Positions 7,678-16,335 of a stretch of DNA of 64,000 nt are shown one piece after another (the stretch's first letter is position 1; each line of letters starts with the position of its first letter). A program made the position numbers and the translations under genes. The stretch is taken from contig JAKASI010000001.1 in assembly GCA_021828185.1 (NCBI GenBank), positions 682,001 to 746,000 on the forward strand. Direction: 5' to 3'. The stretch is from an archaeon. GTDB taxonomy: Archaea > Thermoproteota > Nitrososphaeria > Nitrososphaerales > UBA183. Under the pieces are notes generated by a model, which was not told the DNA's origin, searched no databases, and saw only the letters and a program-made list of their open reading frames with translations.

Positions 7678-9276
7678 TCAGAAGACCAGTTCCCTGCCGC
7701 TCCTTCCGTCGATTAGCACCTGTCTGTGCTTCCGCCTGACAACCAGCTCCACCCTGAACGCAGGGTAGAGGAACGGCTCGAAGCTGTCGACATCTGCGCC
7801 GTCCCAGAGCCCCTTGACCGCATCCCTGACGTCCGACTCTTTCAGCTTCGGCTGGACCACCGCCCCCTTCTCGATGTCCAATTCATCAAGCTCCAGAGGA
7901 GCCACCTCGGAAGGCTCTCCCGGCAGGTCGGCCAGGCGCCGGTAGAGCTTCCTTTTCCTGACCTCTATGGTCCTCACCAGTCTCTTTTCGTTGAGTGCGT
8001 TCAGAACCCTGGCCACGGTGGATTTCGACTCCCCCAGCGCGCTGGCCACGTCGACGGCGCTCGTGTCGCTGTCGGGGCTCACCTCTCTCAGCACCTCCAC
8101 CTGAAGGGTGGTGAGCCCGAGGACCTTCTCGAACCCCTTGACTATCTCGAGCCCCCTGTCGATGTAGACCTCCTTCCCGCTGGCTCCGTCGAGGTACGCA
8201 TAGACCGTCTCAAACCTCCTCTTGAGCAGCCCCCGCCTCTTCCTTATTCCGAGTTGTATGAGGGTCCTGTACTGGGACCTCACCCCGGTGACCGTTTCCC
8301 TCGGGCCGAATATGCCGAAGCTGCGTTCCCTCCTCACCATGGCAGGGACGTCCTCCTCTTTGATCGAGGGGCGGAGCCCCAGGGCTACCCTGCCTCCCCT
8401 CGGCCTCGCCTTCCCCTCTTCCTCTTCCACCGTCAGGGCCTCCCTCTCCTTGACTGGTCCGACGTATTTCTTCACTACTCTCTTGGAGAGCGATGGGGTC
8501 ACTCCGCCGGGCCTTGTTTCGCGCTTCTTTATCGTGACGAGTGATGGGACGGGCGAGAACCCGCCCATGGCAAAGAACTGACCGGCCCTAAGGGACGTCA
8601 GCTCCTTCGGCAGCCCCTTCCCCGGGAAGAACTGCGCCACCGACTGCAGGTCGTTCTGGATGATCAGCTTGCCTATGAGCTGGTTCCCGCACTGGCTCAG
8701 CACGTTCTTATCCACGAGCGAGGGGCGCTGCGAGCAGACCATGAGCCCCAGCCCCCTCTTCCTCCCTCGCCTGGCCACCTCTGCGAATATGGGAACTCTC
8801 AGGCCGTACTGCGGGACGAACTTGTCCGCCTCCTCCACAACGACCAGGTAGGGGGTCTTCCTTTCAGAGAGGGTCCCGTAGAGGGCCTCTATGAAGGCAG
8901 AGACTTTCGCCTTGGGATCTCCGATGTCCGAGACATCGAGGATGAGAGGCGAGATGTCGGGGGCCTGCCTTGCCAGGTCTGCCAGGTCCAGGCCGTCCCA
9001 GGAGAGGTCGCTGTCATCGTCTTCCCCAACCCATATCACCTCGAACTTCTCTTTGAGGCCCGTGTGCTCCCCTTCCGTGTCCACTATGGCGAACGGGATT
9101 TCGTTGCGGGCGAGCTCCTCGCACAGTACCCCTACGGCGTAGCTCTTTCCGCTCCCGCTGCTTCCCAGGACGCAGGTCCTCCCGGTGACGATGAGGTTGG
9201 CATCCACAGCGAACTTCCCCCCGGGGCCCGTCCCGATGCTCAGCTGAGAGCGCTCCTGCTCGGCAAGATCAGACAT
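7678..9276 (-). CDS. HerA/FtsK-like ATPase fused to a C-terminal winged helix
   Basis: A 532-residue protein. Residues 1–260 form a HerA-type (DUF87-like) RecA-fold ATPase: Walker A GSSGSGKS (38–45), Walker B YLVVVEEADKFVP (143–155) and RRGRKRGLGLMVCSQRP (169–185). A linker rich in basic and acidic residues follows. At about 390–465 there is a winged-helix domain (LTTLQVEVLREV, then DVASALGESKSTVARVLNAL and LVRTIEVRKRKLYRRL). HerA ATPases are hexameric DNA pumps that act with NurA nuclease in end resection. No nurA is near, and a wHTH tail is not the usual HerA layout, so a different DNA-bound role is possible. A TATA-like element (about 9304–9313) lies upstream of the ATG. Confidence 0.78.
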   Translation of the reverse strand: MSDLAEQERSQLSIGTGPGGKFAVDANLIVTGRTCVLGSSGSGKSYAVGVLCEELARNEIPFAIVDTEGEHTGLKEKFEVIWVGEDDDSDLSWDGLDLADLARQAPDISPLILDVSDIGDPKAKVSAFIEALYGTLSERKTPYLVVVEEADKFVPQYGLRVPIFAEVARRGRKRGLGLMVCSQRPSLVDKNVLSQCGNQLIGKLIIQNDLQSVAQFFPGKGLPKELTSLRAGQFFAMGGFSPVPSLVTIKKRETRPGGVTPSLSKRVVKKYVGPVKEREALTVEEEEGKARPRGGRVALGLRPSIKEEDVPAMVRRERSFGIFGPRETVTGVRSQYRTLIQLGIRKRRGLLKRRFETVYAYLDGASGKEVYIDRGLEIVKGFEKVLGLTTLQVEVLREVSPDSDTSAVDVASALGESKSTVARVLNALNEKRLVRTIEVRKRKLYRRLADLPGEPSEVAPLELDELDIEKGAVVQPKLKESDVRDAVKGLWDGADVDSFEPFLYPAFRVELVVRRKHRQVLIDGRSGRELVF

Positions 9277-9365
9277 TTTCCGTCACGTGGCGCAGGAGCC
9301 AGAGGTAAAATGGTTGCGGAGGCGGGGCCCAGGAGGGTGGGGACGGTCTTCAAGCTCATATCCCG

Positions 9366-9857
9366 ATGCGTGGTGGCCTAGCGGCAGTGTCGAACGCAGA
9401 AAGCCTTCAGGACAGGTATGCACCGAACGGCGTCTGCTTCGGGTGCGGCCCGAAGAACCCGCAGGGCCTCCACCTCAAGAGCGTGCCGTCCGGGGAAAGG
9501 GTGGTGGCCGACTGGACCCCCGGGAAGGCGCACGTTGCCTTCGGCAACTTCGGGAGCGGAGGGATCATCTCAGTGCTGATGGACTGCCACGGGAACTGGG
9601 CGGCCACCTACGCCCTGATGAGGGCCAGAGGGCTCGATTCCGCTCCTGGAACGGTGACGGCCGAATACACTGTCAAGTTCCTCAAGCCGTCTCCCATAGG
9701 CGGCAAGTGGCTGCTCACTGCGTGGGCGACCAAAATAGACGGCGACGCAGTTGCCGTCTCTGGAGAGCTCCAGGTAGACGGGGTAAAGACGGCGGAGATG
9801 TCGGGCACTTTTGTCGCTGTGAGGAAAGGGCATCCAGCCTACTACCGCTGGCGCTAG
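9366..9857 (+). CDS. PaaI/hotdog-fold thioesterase-like protein
   Basis: A protein of up to 163 residues with a single hotdog domain. CFGCGPKNPQGLHLK near residue 25 is the typical entry of PaaI-like thioesterases. It is followed by the FGNFGSGGIISVLMDCHGNW helix region, where the catalytic acid is expected, and VTAEYTVKFLKPSPIGG. It should cleave acyl-CoA or aryl-CoA thioesters; the substrate is unknown. ATG at 9366 is used, but a GTG at 9390 (giving SNAESLQD after it) is equally possible. The amidase gene begins a few bases after its stop, suggesting co-transcription. Confidence 0.8.
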   Translation: MRGGLAAVSNAESLQDRYAPNGVCFGCGPKNPQGLHLKSVPSGERVVADWTPGKAHVAFGNFGSGGIISVLMDCHGNWAATYALMRARGLDSAPGTVTAEYTVKFLKPSPIGGKWLLTAWATKIDGDAVAVSGELQVDGVKTAEMSGTFVAVRKGHPAYYRWR

Positions 9858-9862
9858 CCCCG

Positions 9863-11299
9863 TTGTCCTCCTCCTCGGCGCCAGGACTCCCACGGACGAT
9901 AGGGGGCCTGGCATCCGCCTACAGGTCCGGGACTACGGCCCCGACAGCCGTCACGAAGGAGCGTCTGAGGAGAATCGGGGCGCTCAACGGAACACTGAAC
10001 TCCTTCATCACCGTCCTGGCGGATTCAGCCCTGAAGTCTGCCGAGGAAGCCGAACGGAGGTTCGAGGCCGGAAAGCCCCTCGGCCCCCTCGACGGGGTCC
10101 CCGTTGCCGTCAAGGACCTCATCTACATCCAGGGGGTGAGATGCACGGCGGGTTCGAAGGTCCTCGCCGACAACGTGGCTCCCTACGACGCCGAGGTCAT
10201 CAGGAAGCTCAGGGCCGCAGGGGCGGTGTTCGTCGGGACGACGAACCTGCACGAGTTTGCAGCAGGGACCACCAACGTCAACCCCCACTTCGGTCCGGTG
10301 AGGAACCCCTGGGACATCCGGCGGATGTCGGGAGGGTCGAGCGGGGGGTCTGCGGTAGCCGTTGCTGCACGCATGGCCGCGGGGGCCCTCGGAACCGACA
10401 CTGGGGGCTCTGTCCGCATCCCTGCAGCGCTCTGCGGGGTCCTCGGTCTCAAGCCCACCTACGGCAGGGTCAGCCGGCTCGGCGTCATCCCGCTCGCATC
10501 GTCGCTGGACGTGGTGGGAGTCCTTGCCGCTTCTGCCTGGGACGTTGCCGCGCTGATGCAGGTCATCTCCGGCCACGAGAGGGATGACATGACCACCGTC
10601 GAGACCGAGGGCGTGGACTACCTGACCTCGCTTTCGGAGCCTTTCTCCGGTGCCCGCATCGGTGTGATACACGGCTACTTCCAGGATAGCATCGACCCGA
10701 AGGTTGAGGAGAACCTTACCGAGTTCGTTTCTAAACTGGAGGGGATTGGCTGCAAGGCTGAGCAGATCACCCCAGACTGGATTTCCGAAGCGTACGATCG
10801 TTGGGTCCCCATCAGGAGGGCCGAAGCGACCGCGTTCCACCTGAAGTGGCTCCAGACCACTCCCGAGCTGTACGGTCCTGACGTCAGGAGGCTCCTGGAG
10901 CAGGGGAAGGACGTCTCGGCCGTTGACTATGTCTCCGCTGTCAACGCCAGGCCCTCGTTCATGGAGCGGTTCTCAGCGACCATGAGGGACTTCGACTTCC
11001 TGGCCCTCCCTACGACCACGGTCCCGGCCCCTCTCCTGGACCAGTCGTCGGTGAAAGTCAAGGGCAGGGAAGTCCCCGTCTACTCTGCGATGAACCGGCT
11101 CCCCATCCCCTTCAACTACGTAGGCTGTCCCGTTCTTTCCGTGCCTTCAGGTTTCTCTCATGGCCTCCCACTGGGGGTGCAGCTCGCTGGCAGGTTGTTC
11201 GACGAAGGGGGCCTGCTCCGGTTCGCGCACGCCCTGGAAGGACGGTTCGGGCCATGTCCGGAGCCTCCGTCAGCTGGGTCTTCCCCGGCGAGTGCTTAA
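9863..11299 (+). CDS. Amidase signature family protein (GatA-like amidohydrolase)
   Basis: About 478 residues if begun at TTG 9863, five bases after the thioesterase stop. The amidase signature triad is complete: Lys84 in GVPVAVKDLIYIQG, the cis-Ser in MSGGSSGGSAVAV (155–167) and the nucleophile Ser183 in TDTGGSVRIPAALCG. The C-terminus (CPVLSVPSGF, LPLGVQLAGRLFDE) is also standard. It hydrolyses an amide in the cytoplasm. It may be GatA of the Glu-tRNA(Gln) amidotransferase, but no gatB/gatC is adjacent, so a free amidase is more likely. The frame stays open far upstream without homology, so the longer reading was not used. No ATG or GTG is well placed. Confidence 0.86.
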   Translation: MSSSSAPGLPRTIGGLASAYRSGTTAPTAVTKERLRRIGALNGTLNSFITVLADSALKSAEEAERRFEAGKPLGPLDGVPVAVKDLIYIQGVRCTAGSKVLADNVAPYDAEVIRKLRAAGAVFVGTTNLHEFAAGTTNVNPHFGPVRNPWDIRRMSGGSSGGSAVAVAARMAAGALGTDTGGSVRIPAALCGVLGLKPTYGRVSRLGVIPLASSLDVVGVLAASAWDVAALMQVISGHERDDMTTVETEGVDYLTSLSEPFSGARIGVIHGYFQDSIDPKVEENLTEFVSKLEGIGCKAEQITPDWISEAYDRWVPIRRAEATAFHLKWLQTTPELYGPDVRRLLEQGKDVSAVDYVSAVNARPSFMERFSATMRDFDFLALPTTTVPAPLLDQSSVKVKGREVPVYSAMNRLPIPFNYVGCPVLSVPSGFSHGLPLGVQLAGRLFDEGGLLRFAHALEGRFGPCPEPPSAGSSPASA

Positions 11300-11337
11300 T
11301 ATCGAGCCGCAGTCGGGGCGGCGCTAGGTCGAATGAC

Positions 11338-11706
11338 TTGAAGCCGGGGTGGGGTATCGGGATGATCGTGGCGGTCCTCGTCTCGGTGGCCATGGGCCTG
11401 ATCGGTTCGTTGCCCCCGCAGGCGACCATCTCACTGTTGCTTCTGCTAGCCGGCCTCTGGACGATACTTGCGGCTCTCTTCGTCGTCGACCGGAAGGACC
11501 GGAGCTACTACTCCGCGTGGGGGGTGGTCATCGCCGCCCTTTCGCTGGCATACCTAATCCCCCTGCAGTACCAGCTGGCGCTCATCCTTCTCGCGATCGT
11601 CGCTCTCATCATCATCAACATCTACATCGGGAGGACCCCTAAGCTGTACGAAGCGGCCACAAGCCCTTCTCCGCCGGCGGGTCCCACTCCCGCGGCCAAG
11701 GGTTAG
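11338..11706 (+). CDS. Small four-helix membrane protein of unknown function
   Basis: About 122 residues from TTG 11338 (MKPGWGIGMIVAVLV...). Four hydrophobic segments follow each other closely: about 7–25, 31–48, 55–70 and 75–95 (LALILLAIVALIIINIYIG). A short Pro/Ala-rich cytoplasmic or external tail ends the protein. A TATA-like CTTAATATC (11295–11303) is about 40 nt upstream, which argues against the earlier in-frame ATG at 11254 inside the amidase gene. I do not recognise the family. The neighbours (amidase, Nudix) give no firm clue. Confidence 0.6.
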   Translation: MKPGWGIGMIVAVLVSVAMGLIGSLPPQATISLLLLLAGLWTILAALFVVDRKDRSYYSAWGVVIAALSLAYLIPLQYQLALILLAIVALIIINIYIGRTPKLYEAATSPSPPAGPTPAAKG

Positions 11707-11738
11707 GGGACATCGCTCCCCTTGCGGGTGCGAGGTGA

Positions 11739-12251
11739 TCGGGCTCGCCGGGCGACGAGTTAGTAGACCTAGTCGACGTCCACGACAGAGTCGTCGGGAG
11801 CTCCACCGTTGCCAGATGTCTGGAAGAGGGTCTCCTCCATCGTGCAGTGGCGGTCCTTGTCATACGGCAAAGGGGGAGAATCCTCCTGCAGCAGCGTAGC
11901 AGACGCGACCTGTGGCAACCCGGGCTGTGGACCATATCGAGTACAGGGCACGTGAAGAGAGGAGAGACCTACGAAGCGGCGGCGGGCAGAGAGTTGAGCG
12001 AGGAGCTGGGGGTGGCTGGGGACCTGAGTCTGGTCCGCAAGTACCTTCTGCCGCCGATCTCCGAAATGGGGTTGACCGAGCACGAATGGGTCGCCTTCTA
12101 CACCTGCAGGACCGACTCTCGCTGCAGGATGGACCCTGTGGAGCTCGAGTCAGTCAAGGAGGTTACCGAGAAGGAGCTCCGTAGAATGCTGGTCGATGGT
12201 CCGCTCACGCGGGACGCCAGGATGATCCTTGCAGACTATCTTGGGTCCTGA
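11739..12251 (+). CDS. Nudix hydrolase, IPP-isomerase-like; start codon unclear
   Basis: The Nudix box is complete: GHVKRGETYEAAAGRELSEE followed by LGV (Gx5Ex7REUxEExGU). Nudix enzymes hydrolyse nucleoside-diphosphate-linked compounds; this sub-type resembles isopentenyl-diphosphate isomerase type I and related hydrolases. The first canonical start in frame is GTG 11847. But the frame is open upstream from 11739 and encodes DELVDLVDVHDRVVGSSTVA followed by RCLEEGLLHRAVAVLV, exactly the N-terminal strand and helix of this family (DExVDxVDexdrvxG... GLLHRAV). No ATG/GTG/TTG precedes it in frame. A GTG at 11735, one base out of frame, could serve if one base were removed. So either a frameshift has occurred or initiation is unusual. 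Confidence 0.75.
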   Translation, partial: SGSPGDELVDLVDVHDRVVGSSTVARCLEEGLLHRAVAVLVIRQRGRILLQQRSRRDLWQPGLWTISSTGHVKRGETYEAAAGRELSEELGVAGDLSLVRKYLLPPISEMGLTEHEWVAFYTCRTDSRCRMDPVELESVKEVTEKELRRMLVDGPLTRDARMILADYLGS

Positions 12252-12278
12252 CTTTTATACAGAGGGGACTTCTCCCAG

Positions 12279-12677
12279 ATGTTGACCCCACTGGAAGAAC
12301 TTGCTTCTCATCTTTCGGGCAGTTCGCGGGCCATTGTTATCTCCAACAGGGACGTCGACCTGAGGCCCGGTGCCGAAGACAACAGGCTCTTCGTCCTGAA
12401 GATAGGAGAGGGGTCTCTCGCTGCCGGCGGAAGAGGGGGAGGGTTCGGGGAAAGGAAAGTGACAGAGGTGGTCTGTTTCGAGCGCTGCAAGGGGGAGTGG
12501 GCCAAGCGGTTCGAGGCTCAAGGGGAGGACGAAGCCTCCAAGTTCGAGGTCCCCTACTACGTCTCCAGGCTCCCGCTCACGTTGGCCGACGGGGCCGAAA
12601 CCATGGGGTACGGCGCGGTTGACCCTGCTCTGGTCGCTGAGATGTCCGCAAGGTCGAAAATCGGTTCCTCTGCTTAA
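12279..12677 (+). CDS. Hypothetical soluble protein
   Basis: A 132-residue soluble protein I do not recognise. It contains a DVDLRPGAEDNRLFVLKIGE stretch, a Gly-rich turn (GGRGGGFGER) and two Cys (CFERCKGEW). The ATG at 12279 is 22 nt after the centre of a clear TATA-like TTTTATAC (12253–12260), so the mRNA is probably leaderless and this gene starts its own transcript. It is followed by an epimerase with its own TATA box. No function can be assigned. Confidence 0.65.
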   Translation: MLTPLEELASHLSGSSRAIVISNRDVDLRPGAEDNRLFVLKIGEGSLAAGGRGGGFGERKVTEVVCFERCKGEWAKRFEAQGEDEASKFEVPYYVSRLPLTLADGAETMGYGAVDPALVAEMSARSKIGSSA

Positions 12678-12705
12678 ATAGATTCCACTTCGGGCACGCC
12701 GCGCA

Positions 12706-13599
12706 ATGAGAGTCCTCGTCACCGGCGCGTCAGGGATGGTCGGCCGCAATCTGGTGTCCTATCTCAAGGAGAACGGAGTCGACACCATCCCCACGGACCT
12801 CAGCGGGTGGGAAGTCTCTGGGAACCTCCTGGACAGGGATTTCGTCTTCGGCAAACTGGCTTCCCTCGACTTCGACTCAATCATCCACATGGCCGCGATT
12901 ACCGAGATCAAGAAGACGGTGGAGGACCCCAAGCTAACCTTCGAGGTGAACTGCATGGGGAGCCTGAACATGCTCGAACTTGCCCATCGCAAGAAGGTAT
13001 CAAGGATCCTCTGCACGTCGTCCGCCAACGTCTACGGTGCACCAAGGACGAACCCGGTCACCGAGGAGACCCCGTTCGACCCCCGGGTCCCCTACGACTA
13101 CTCGAAGGTGGTCCTGGAGAACATGGCGATGAGCTTCTTCAAGACGAAGGCGCTCCCGGTCTCCCTCACGAGGAGCTGGCTCCTCTTCGGGGAGTACGAC
13201 CAGCCCACCAGGGCGACGATCAGGTTCATCAAGGCATGCTTGAAGGACGAACCGATGACCCTGTTTAACGGCGGAAAGGACACCACGTCGCCCACCCACG
13301 CGGTCAACTTCGCGAAGCTCGCGCTGACAATCCTTCGGAATGAAAGAGCCGTCGGCCGTGCGTACAACTTCGGGGGAGAAAGACCCGTCACCATAAGGGA
13401 GCTTGCAGAAACGATCAAGACTCTCACAGGGTCGAAGTCTCAGTTGAACCTGGCCCCTCCCAGGACCCAGCTCGAAGCGGAGCCGCAGATCAGCTATCCG
13501 TCCATGGAACGGGCCAGATCAGAACTCGGGTACAGGCACGAACTCACACTGGAGCAGGGCCTCCGGCGGACCATCGAGTGGGTCAAGAAGCAATACTAG
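12706..13599 (+). CDS. NAD-dependent epimerase/dehydratase (extended SDR)
   Basis: A 297-residue extended short-chain dehydrogenase: nucleotide motif TGASGMVG (6–13), a D-rich end of strand 2, IIHMAAITEI, the Ser of CTSSANVYG and the catalytic YDYSK (Tyr-x3-Lys). The C-terminal substrate part has YNFGGERPVTIREL, typical of UDP-glucose 4-epimerase or dTDP-glucose 4,6-dehydratase relatives. It probably acts on a nucleotide sugar. The TATA-like GCTTAAATAG (12672–12681) is about 29 nt before the ATG. Its TAG stop shares the CTAG palindrome (13596–13599) with the converging S10 gene. Confidence 0.85.
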   Translation: MRVLVTGASGMVGRNLVSYLKENGVDTIPTDLSGWEVSGNLLDRDFVFGKLASLDFDSIIHMAAITEIKKTVEDPKLTFEVNCMGSLNMLELAHRKKVSRILCTSSANVYGAPRTNPVTEETPFDPRVPYDYSKVVLENMAMSFFKTKALPVSLTRSWLLFGEYDQPTRATIRFIKACLKDEPMTLFNGGKDTTSPTHAVNFAKLALTILRNERAVGRAYNFGGERPVTIRELAETIKTLTGSKSQLNLAPPRTQLEAEPQISYPSMERARSELGYRHELTLEQGLRRTIEWVKKQY

Positions 13600-13907
13600 G
13601 AAGTCAGAATCAGTTCCACCTTCACGTCTTCTGGGATCCTGAGCTTGGTTATCTGTCTCATGGTCCTGTCGTCAGGTTGGACGTCGAGTATCCTCCTGTG
13701 AACCCTCAGCTGCCAGTGGTCGAAGGTATGGCTCCCCTCCCCCGTCGGGGCCTTGCGGGTTGTGATCTTCAGCTTCTTCGTGGGAAGAGGCTGAGGTCCC
13801 CTGACCTTCACTCCCGTCTTGTCCGCGATCTCCCTGATGTCGCTGGCCACCTTCTCGAGCTCTGGGAGATTGGTGCTGGTTAGCTTTATCCTGGCGAACT
13901 GAGCCAT
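13596..13907 (-). CDS. rps10: 30S ribosomal protein S10 (uS10)
   Basis: A 103-residue protein that matches archaeal uS10 over its whole length: ARIKLTSTNLPELEKVASDI, then VRGPQPLPTKKLKITTRKAP, HTFDHWQLRVHRRILDV and the C-terminal strand VKVELILTS. It is part of the 30S head and, in bacteria, also of NusG/NusB antitermination complexes. In many archaea the gene follows the EF-1alpha gene; here it stands alone between an epimerase and a VOC protein. A TATA-like TCTAAATAGA (minus strand, about 13932–13941) lies about 29 nt upstream of the ATG. Confidence 0.95.
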   Translation of the reverse strand: MAQFARIKLTSTNLPELEKVASDIREIADKTGVKVRGPQPLPTKKLKITTRKAPTGEGSHTFDHWQLRVHRRILDVQPDDRTMRQITKLRIPEDVKVELILTS

Positions 13908-14040
13908 TTTCTTTCATCGGCGTCTGGGAAGTCTATTTAGACGTTGCCCAGAACAGCTGCGTGGGAGAGCCAAGCCGTCGGCTTCGACCTGTTCGGCCGG
14001 CCTATGCTCCTCTTAAATAACCTCAGAGCGGACAAATCGC

Positions 14041-14457
14041 ATGGAATCAACCCTCAATCCGTACCTGAACTTCGGCGGGAATGCGAAAGAGGCGATGAAG
14101 TTCTATCATCTGGTCCTCGGCGGCGAACTCAACATGCAGACCTTCGGGGAAGCCAAGTTGGCCCAGACCCCCAGGGAGAAGGACCTGATCGTCCACGCCA
14201 CCTTGAAGAGCGGGCCGATGACGATCATGGCAAGCGACACCCACCCGAGCATGAAACTGACCGTCGGGAACAACGTCCACCTGAGCGTAAGCGGCGGGGA
14301 CGCCAAGAAGCTCACTTCCGCCTTCGAACAGCTAGCCAAGGGAGGCAAGGTCGACATGCCACTCGCGAAGCAGTTCTGGGGGGACACCTATGGCCAGGCG
14401 ACCGACAAGTTCGGGGTTCATTGGATGATTAACATCACAGCGAATCCCCAGTCCTAG
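14041..14457 (+). CDS. PhnB-like VOC (glyoxalase-fold) protein
   Basis: A 138-residue protein of the vicinal-oxygen-chelate superfamily, PhnB/DUF1338-like branch: LNPYLNFGGNAKEAMKFYHL at the start, then SGPMTIMASD, and WGDTYGQATDKFGVHWMINI at the end. Members often lack a full metal site and have no proven activity; some are annotated 3-demethylubiquinone methyltransferase by error. A TATA-like CTTAAATAAC lies about 25 nt before the ATG, consistent with a leaderless transcript. It probably shares a transcript with the following gene 13 bp downstream. Confidence 0.82.
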   Translation: MESTLNPYLNFGGNAKEAMKFYHLVLGGELNMQTFGEAKLAQTPREKDLIVHATLKSGPMTIMASDTHPSMKLTVGNNVHLSVSGGDAKKLTSAFEQLAKGGKVDMPLAKQFWGDTYGQATDKFGVHWMINITANPQS

Positions 14458-14470
14458 GCGAGGGGCTCGG

Positions 14471-15118
14471 TTGAGGGACCCACAGTCACTTGTAGGGATT
14501 CGGGACCTCGCGCCAGGCCTATGGATCTGGCGCGCGAGACACCCTTTCTGGGTGAAGGGAGCCGACTGGCAGCCCGTCGTCACATCGACGTTCGTGGAAT
14601 CCGGAGGAGAGCGGTTAGTCCTGGACCCTCTCGCCCCAACCCTTGACAGCATCGGTCTCTGGGAGAGGCTCGACGCAAGGCCCCCCACCGTCGCAGTTGT
14701 CCTCATGCCTGACCACGTACGCGACATCGACCTCTTCGTTCAGCGCTATGGTGCCAGGGCGTTCGGCCCGATGTTCTTTTTCCCGGACGACGTTCCGAAC
14801 GCGAGACTCGAGCCGATCATTGCCGACACCAAGCTGCCGGGGGGCCCGGTGGCTCTATACGACGGGCGCGGCCGTCTCGAAACCCCAATCTGGCTCCCTG
14901 AGCAACGGGCGATAGTGTTTGGGGACGCGCTCACCGAGAGGGGAGGCGAACTGCGGGTCTGGGACTGTAGGACCGGGCACGAGAGACGGGAGCTCCCAGC
15001 GCTCAGGGCCATGCTCGAACTCCCGTTCGAACGCGTGATCGTCTCTCACTGCGACGAGGAGCCGGTCCACTCCAGGACCGAGTTCGAGCGTGCGCTCGAA
15101 CGGCCCCCTTGGAGGTAG
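14471..15118 (+). CDS. Metallo-beta-lactamase-like protein without the metal motif
   Basis: A 215-residue protein starting at TTG 14471. The outline is that of a short MBL fold: LAPGLWIWRARHPFW, STFVESGGERLVLDPLAP, an LMPDHVRDIDLFVQRYGARA segment where HxHxDH should be, RAIVFGDAL, and FERVIVSHCDEEP near the end. The expected HxHxDH is replaced by PDHVRDID and only scattered His remain, so a normal two-metal hydrolase site is absent. It may be a catalytically altered or non-enzymatic relative. It lies 13 bp after the VOC gene, probably in the same transcript. Confidence 0.6.
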   Translation: MRDPQSLVGIRDLAPGLWIWRARHPFWVKGADWQPVVTSTFVESGGERLVLDPLAPTLDSIGLWERLDARPPTVAVVLMPDHVRDIDLFVQRYGARAFGPMFFFPDDVPNARLEPIIADTKLPGGPVALYDGRGRLETPIWLPEQRAIVFGDALTERGGELRVWDCRTGHERRELPALRAMLELPFERVIVSHCDEEPVHSRTEFERALERPPWR

Positions 15119-15244
15119 TCGAACTGGAAGGCCTCGGCTGAGCCTCCGCAGGTATATTCGAATAATTGTAAACATCATCCGTCAGGGGCGTCTTCCGTCA
15201 AGAAGAAGGTCTACTCAACGAGAGAGCCACTAGGAGACGAGAAG

Positions 15245-16335
15245 GTGGGGGGTCCTCCTCCATCCGCAAAGAATACGGTTTCAGAACGGGAAGAGTCCAG
15301 GATAGGGCTGCTCACCTTCATTGCCGCCGGCATTGGCATCGTGTCAGGACTAATCGCCTAATCCCTCTACCATCTGATCGGGCTGGTCACGAACCTGTTC
15401 TATTATGGCAGATTTGACTTCTCGTTTGCCTCTCCCCAGTTCAACCAGTTCGGTTGCTCGTCATCGTCCTCCCCGCCTCCGGGGGCCTCATCGCAGGGCT
15501 CCTGATCAAGTACGGTTCGCCGAGGATAATCGGGCACGGCATCCCCGAGACGATGGAGTCGGTCCTTCTCAATCGAAGCAAGATCGAGCCCAAGGTAGGG
15601 GTCTTGAAGGCGGTCTCCGCGGCCGTGACCATAGGGTCAGGTCAGCCTTTCGGAGCCGAGGGCCCCATAATCCAGACCGGCGGCGCCTTCGGTTCTTTCA
15701 TTGGGCAGGCTGTCAGCATGACCGGGGCGGAAAGGAAGATTCTCTTGGCCTCAGGCGCCGCGGCCGGGATGGCAGCCACCTTCGGCACGCCCATCGCTGC
15801 CGTCCTCCTCGCGATCGAGCTCCTGTTGTTCGAGTTCAGGGTCAAGTCCTTGGTCCCGGTGGCCATCGCGTCTGCCATTGGCGCTTGGATGCACATCTAC
15901 CTCATCTCCACCCAGTCGCTTTTTCAGACACCTACCTACGATTTTGGAGGTCTCCTCGGACTCCCCTTCTACGTTGGTCTGGGTCTGGTCAGCGGGGTCC
16001 TCGGTTCGGCCCTTTCGAGGGGGCTATACAAGACGAAACACCTCTTCTCGAAATCAAGAATCGGGCAGCCCTGGCTCCCAGCTCTGGGTGGGCTTGCCGT
16101 CGGTGCCGTCGGCCTGGCCGTGCCACAGGTGCTTGGAGTAGGGTACGATGTCGTCACGGACGTACTGACCGGCCAGTACGTCGTCGAAGTCGTGTTGGTG
16201 ATTCTTGTCGCCAAGGCGGTCGCGTGGCTGCTAGCCATGGGGTCCCAGACTTCCGGGGGGACCCTGGCCCCGCTCTTCATGGTAGGTGGGTCCCTGGGTT
16301 TCCTCTTTGGCTCTGGTGTCGCTGCGGCGTCCCCT
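15245..16335 (+). pseudogene. Broken ClC-family chloride channel/antiporter gene
   Basis: The coding signal begins near GTG 15245 (GLLTFIAAGIGIVSGLIA) and is stopped by TAA at 15359–15361. It resumes in the same frame (SLYHLIGLVTNLFYYGRFDF) and then needs a one-base shift near 15450 to reach LLVIVLPASGGLIAGLLIKY. The long remainder carries ClC signatures: GHGIPE, GSGQPFGAEGPIIQTGG (GxFxP-region equivalent), AAGMAATFGTPIAAVLLAIE and SQTSGGTLAPLFMVGG. The sequence ends about 16,330 inside FLFGSGVAAA, where it meets the converging alcohol dehydrogenase. The last helices and any C-terminal domain are gone. One stop, one frameshift and a 3' truncation make this a pseudogene unless the assembly is wrong. 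A TATA-like GTATATTCGA (about 15151–15160) remains upstream. Confidence 0.82.

Noticed and set aside
9287..9862. A long plus-strand open frame continuous with the amidase, extending about 190 codons upstream
   Set aside because: This part is out of frame with the clearly recognisable hotdog thioesterase on the same strand and shows no family signal (many Arg/Pro/Gly). It is an effect of G+C-rich DNA; the amidase begins near 9863.
12279..15118. The run of small orphan genes as a possible novel system
   Set aside because: Each gene or pair has its own TATA-like box and the directions change; nothing ties hypothetical, epimerase, S10, VOC and MBL-like genes into one unit.
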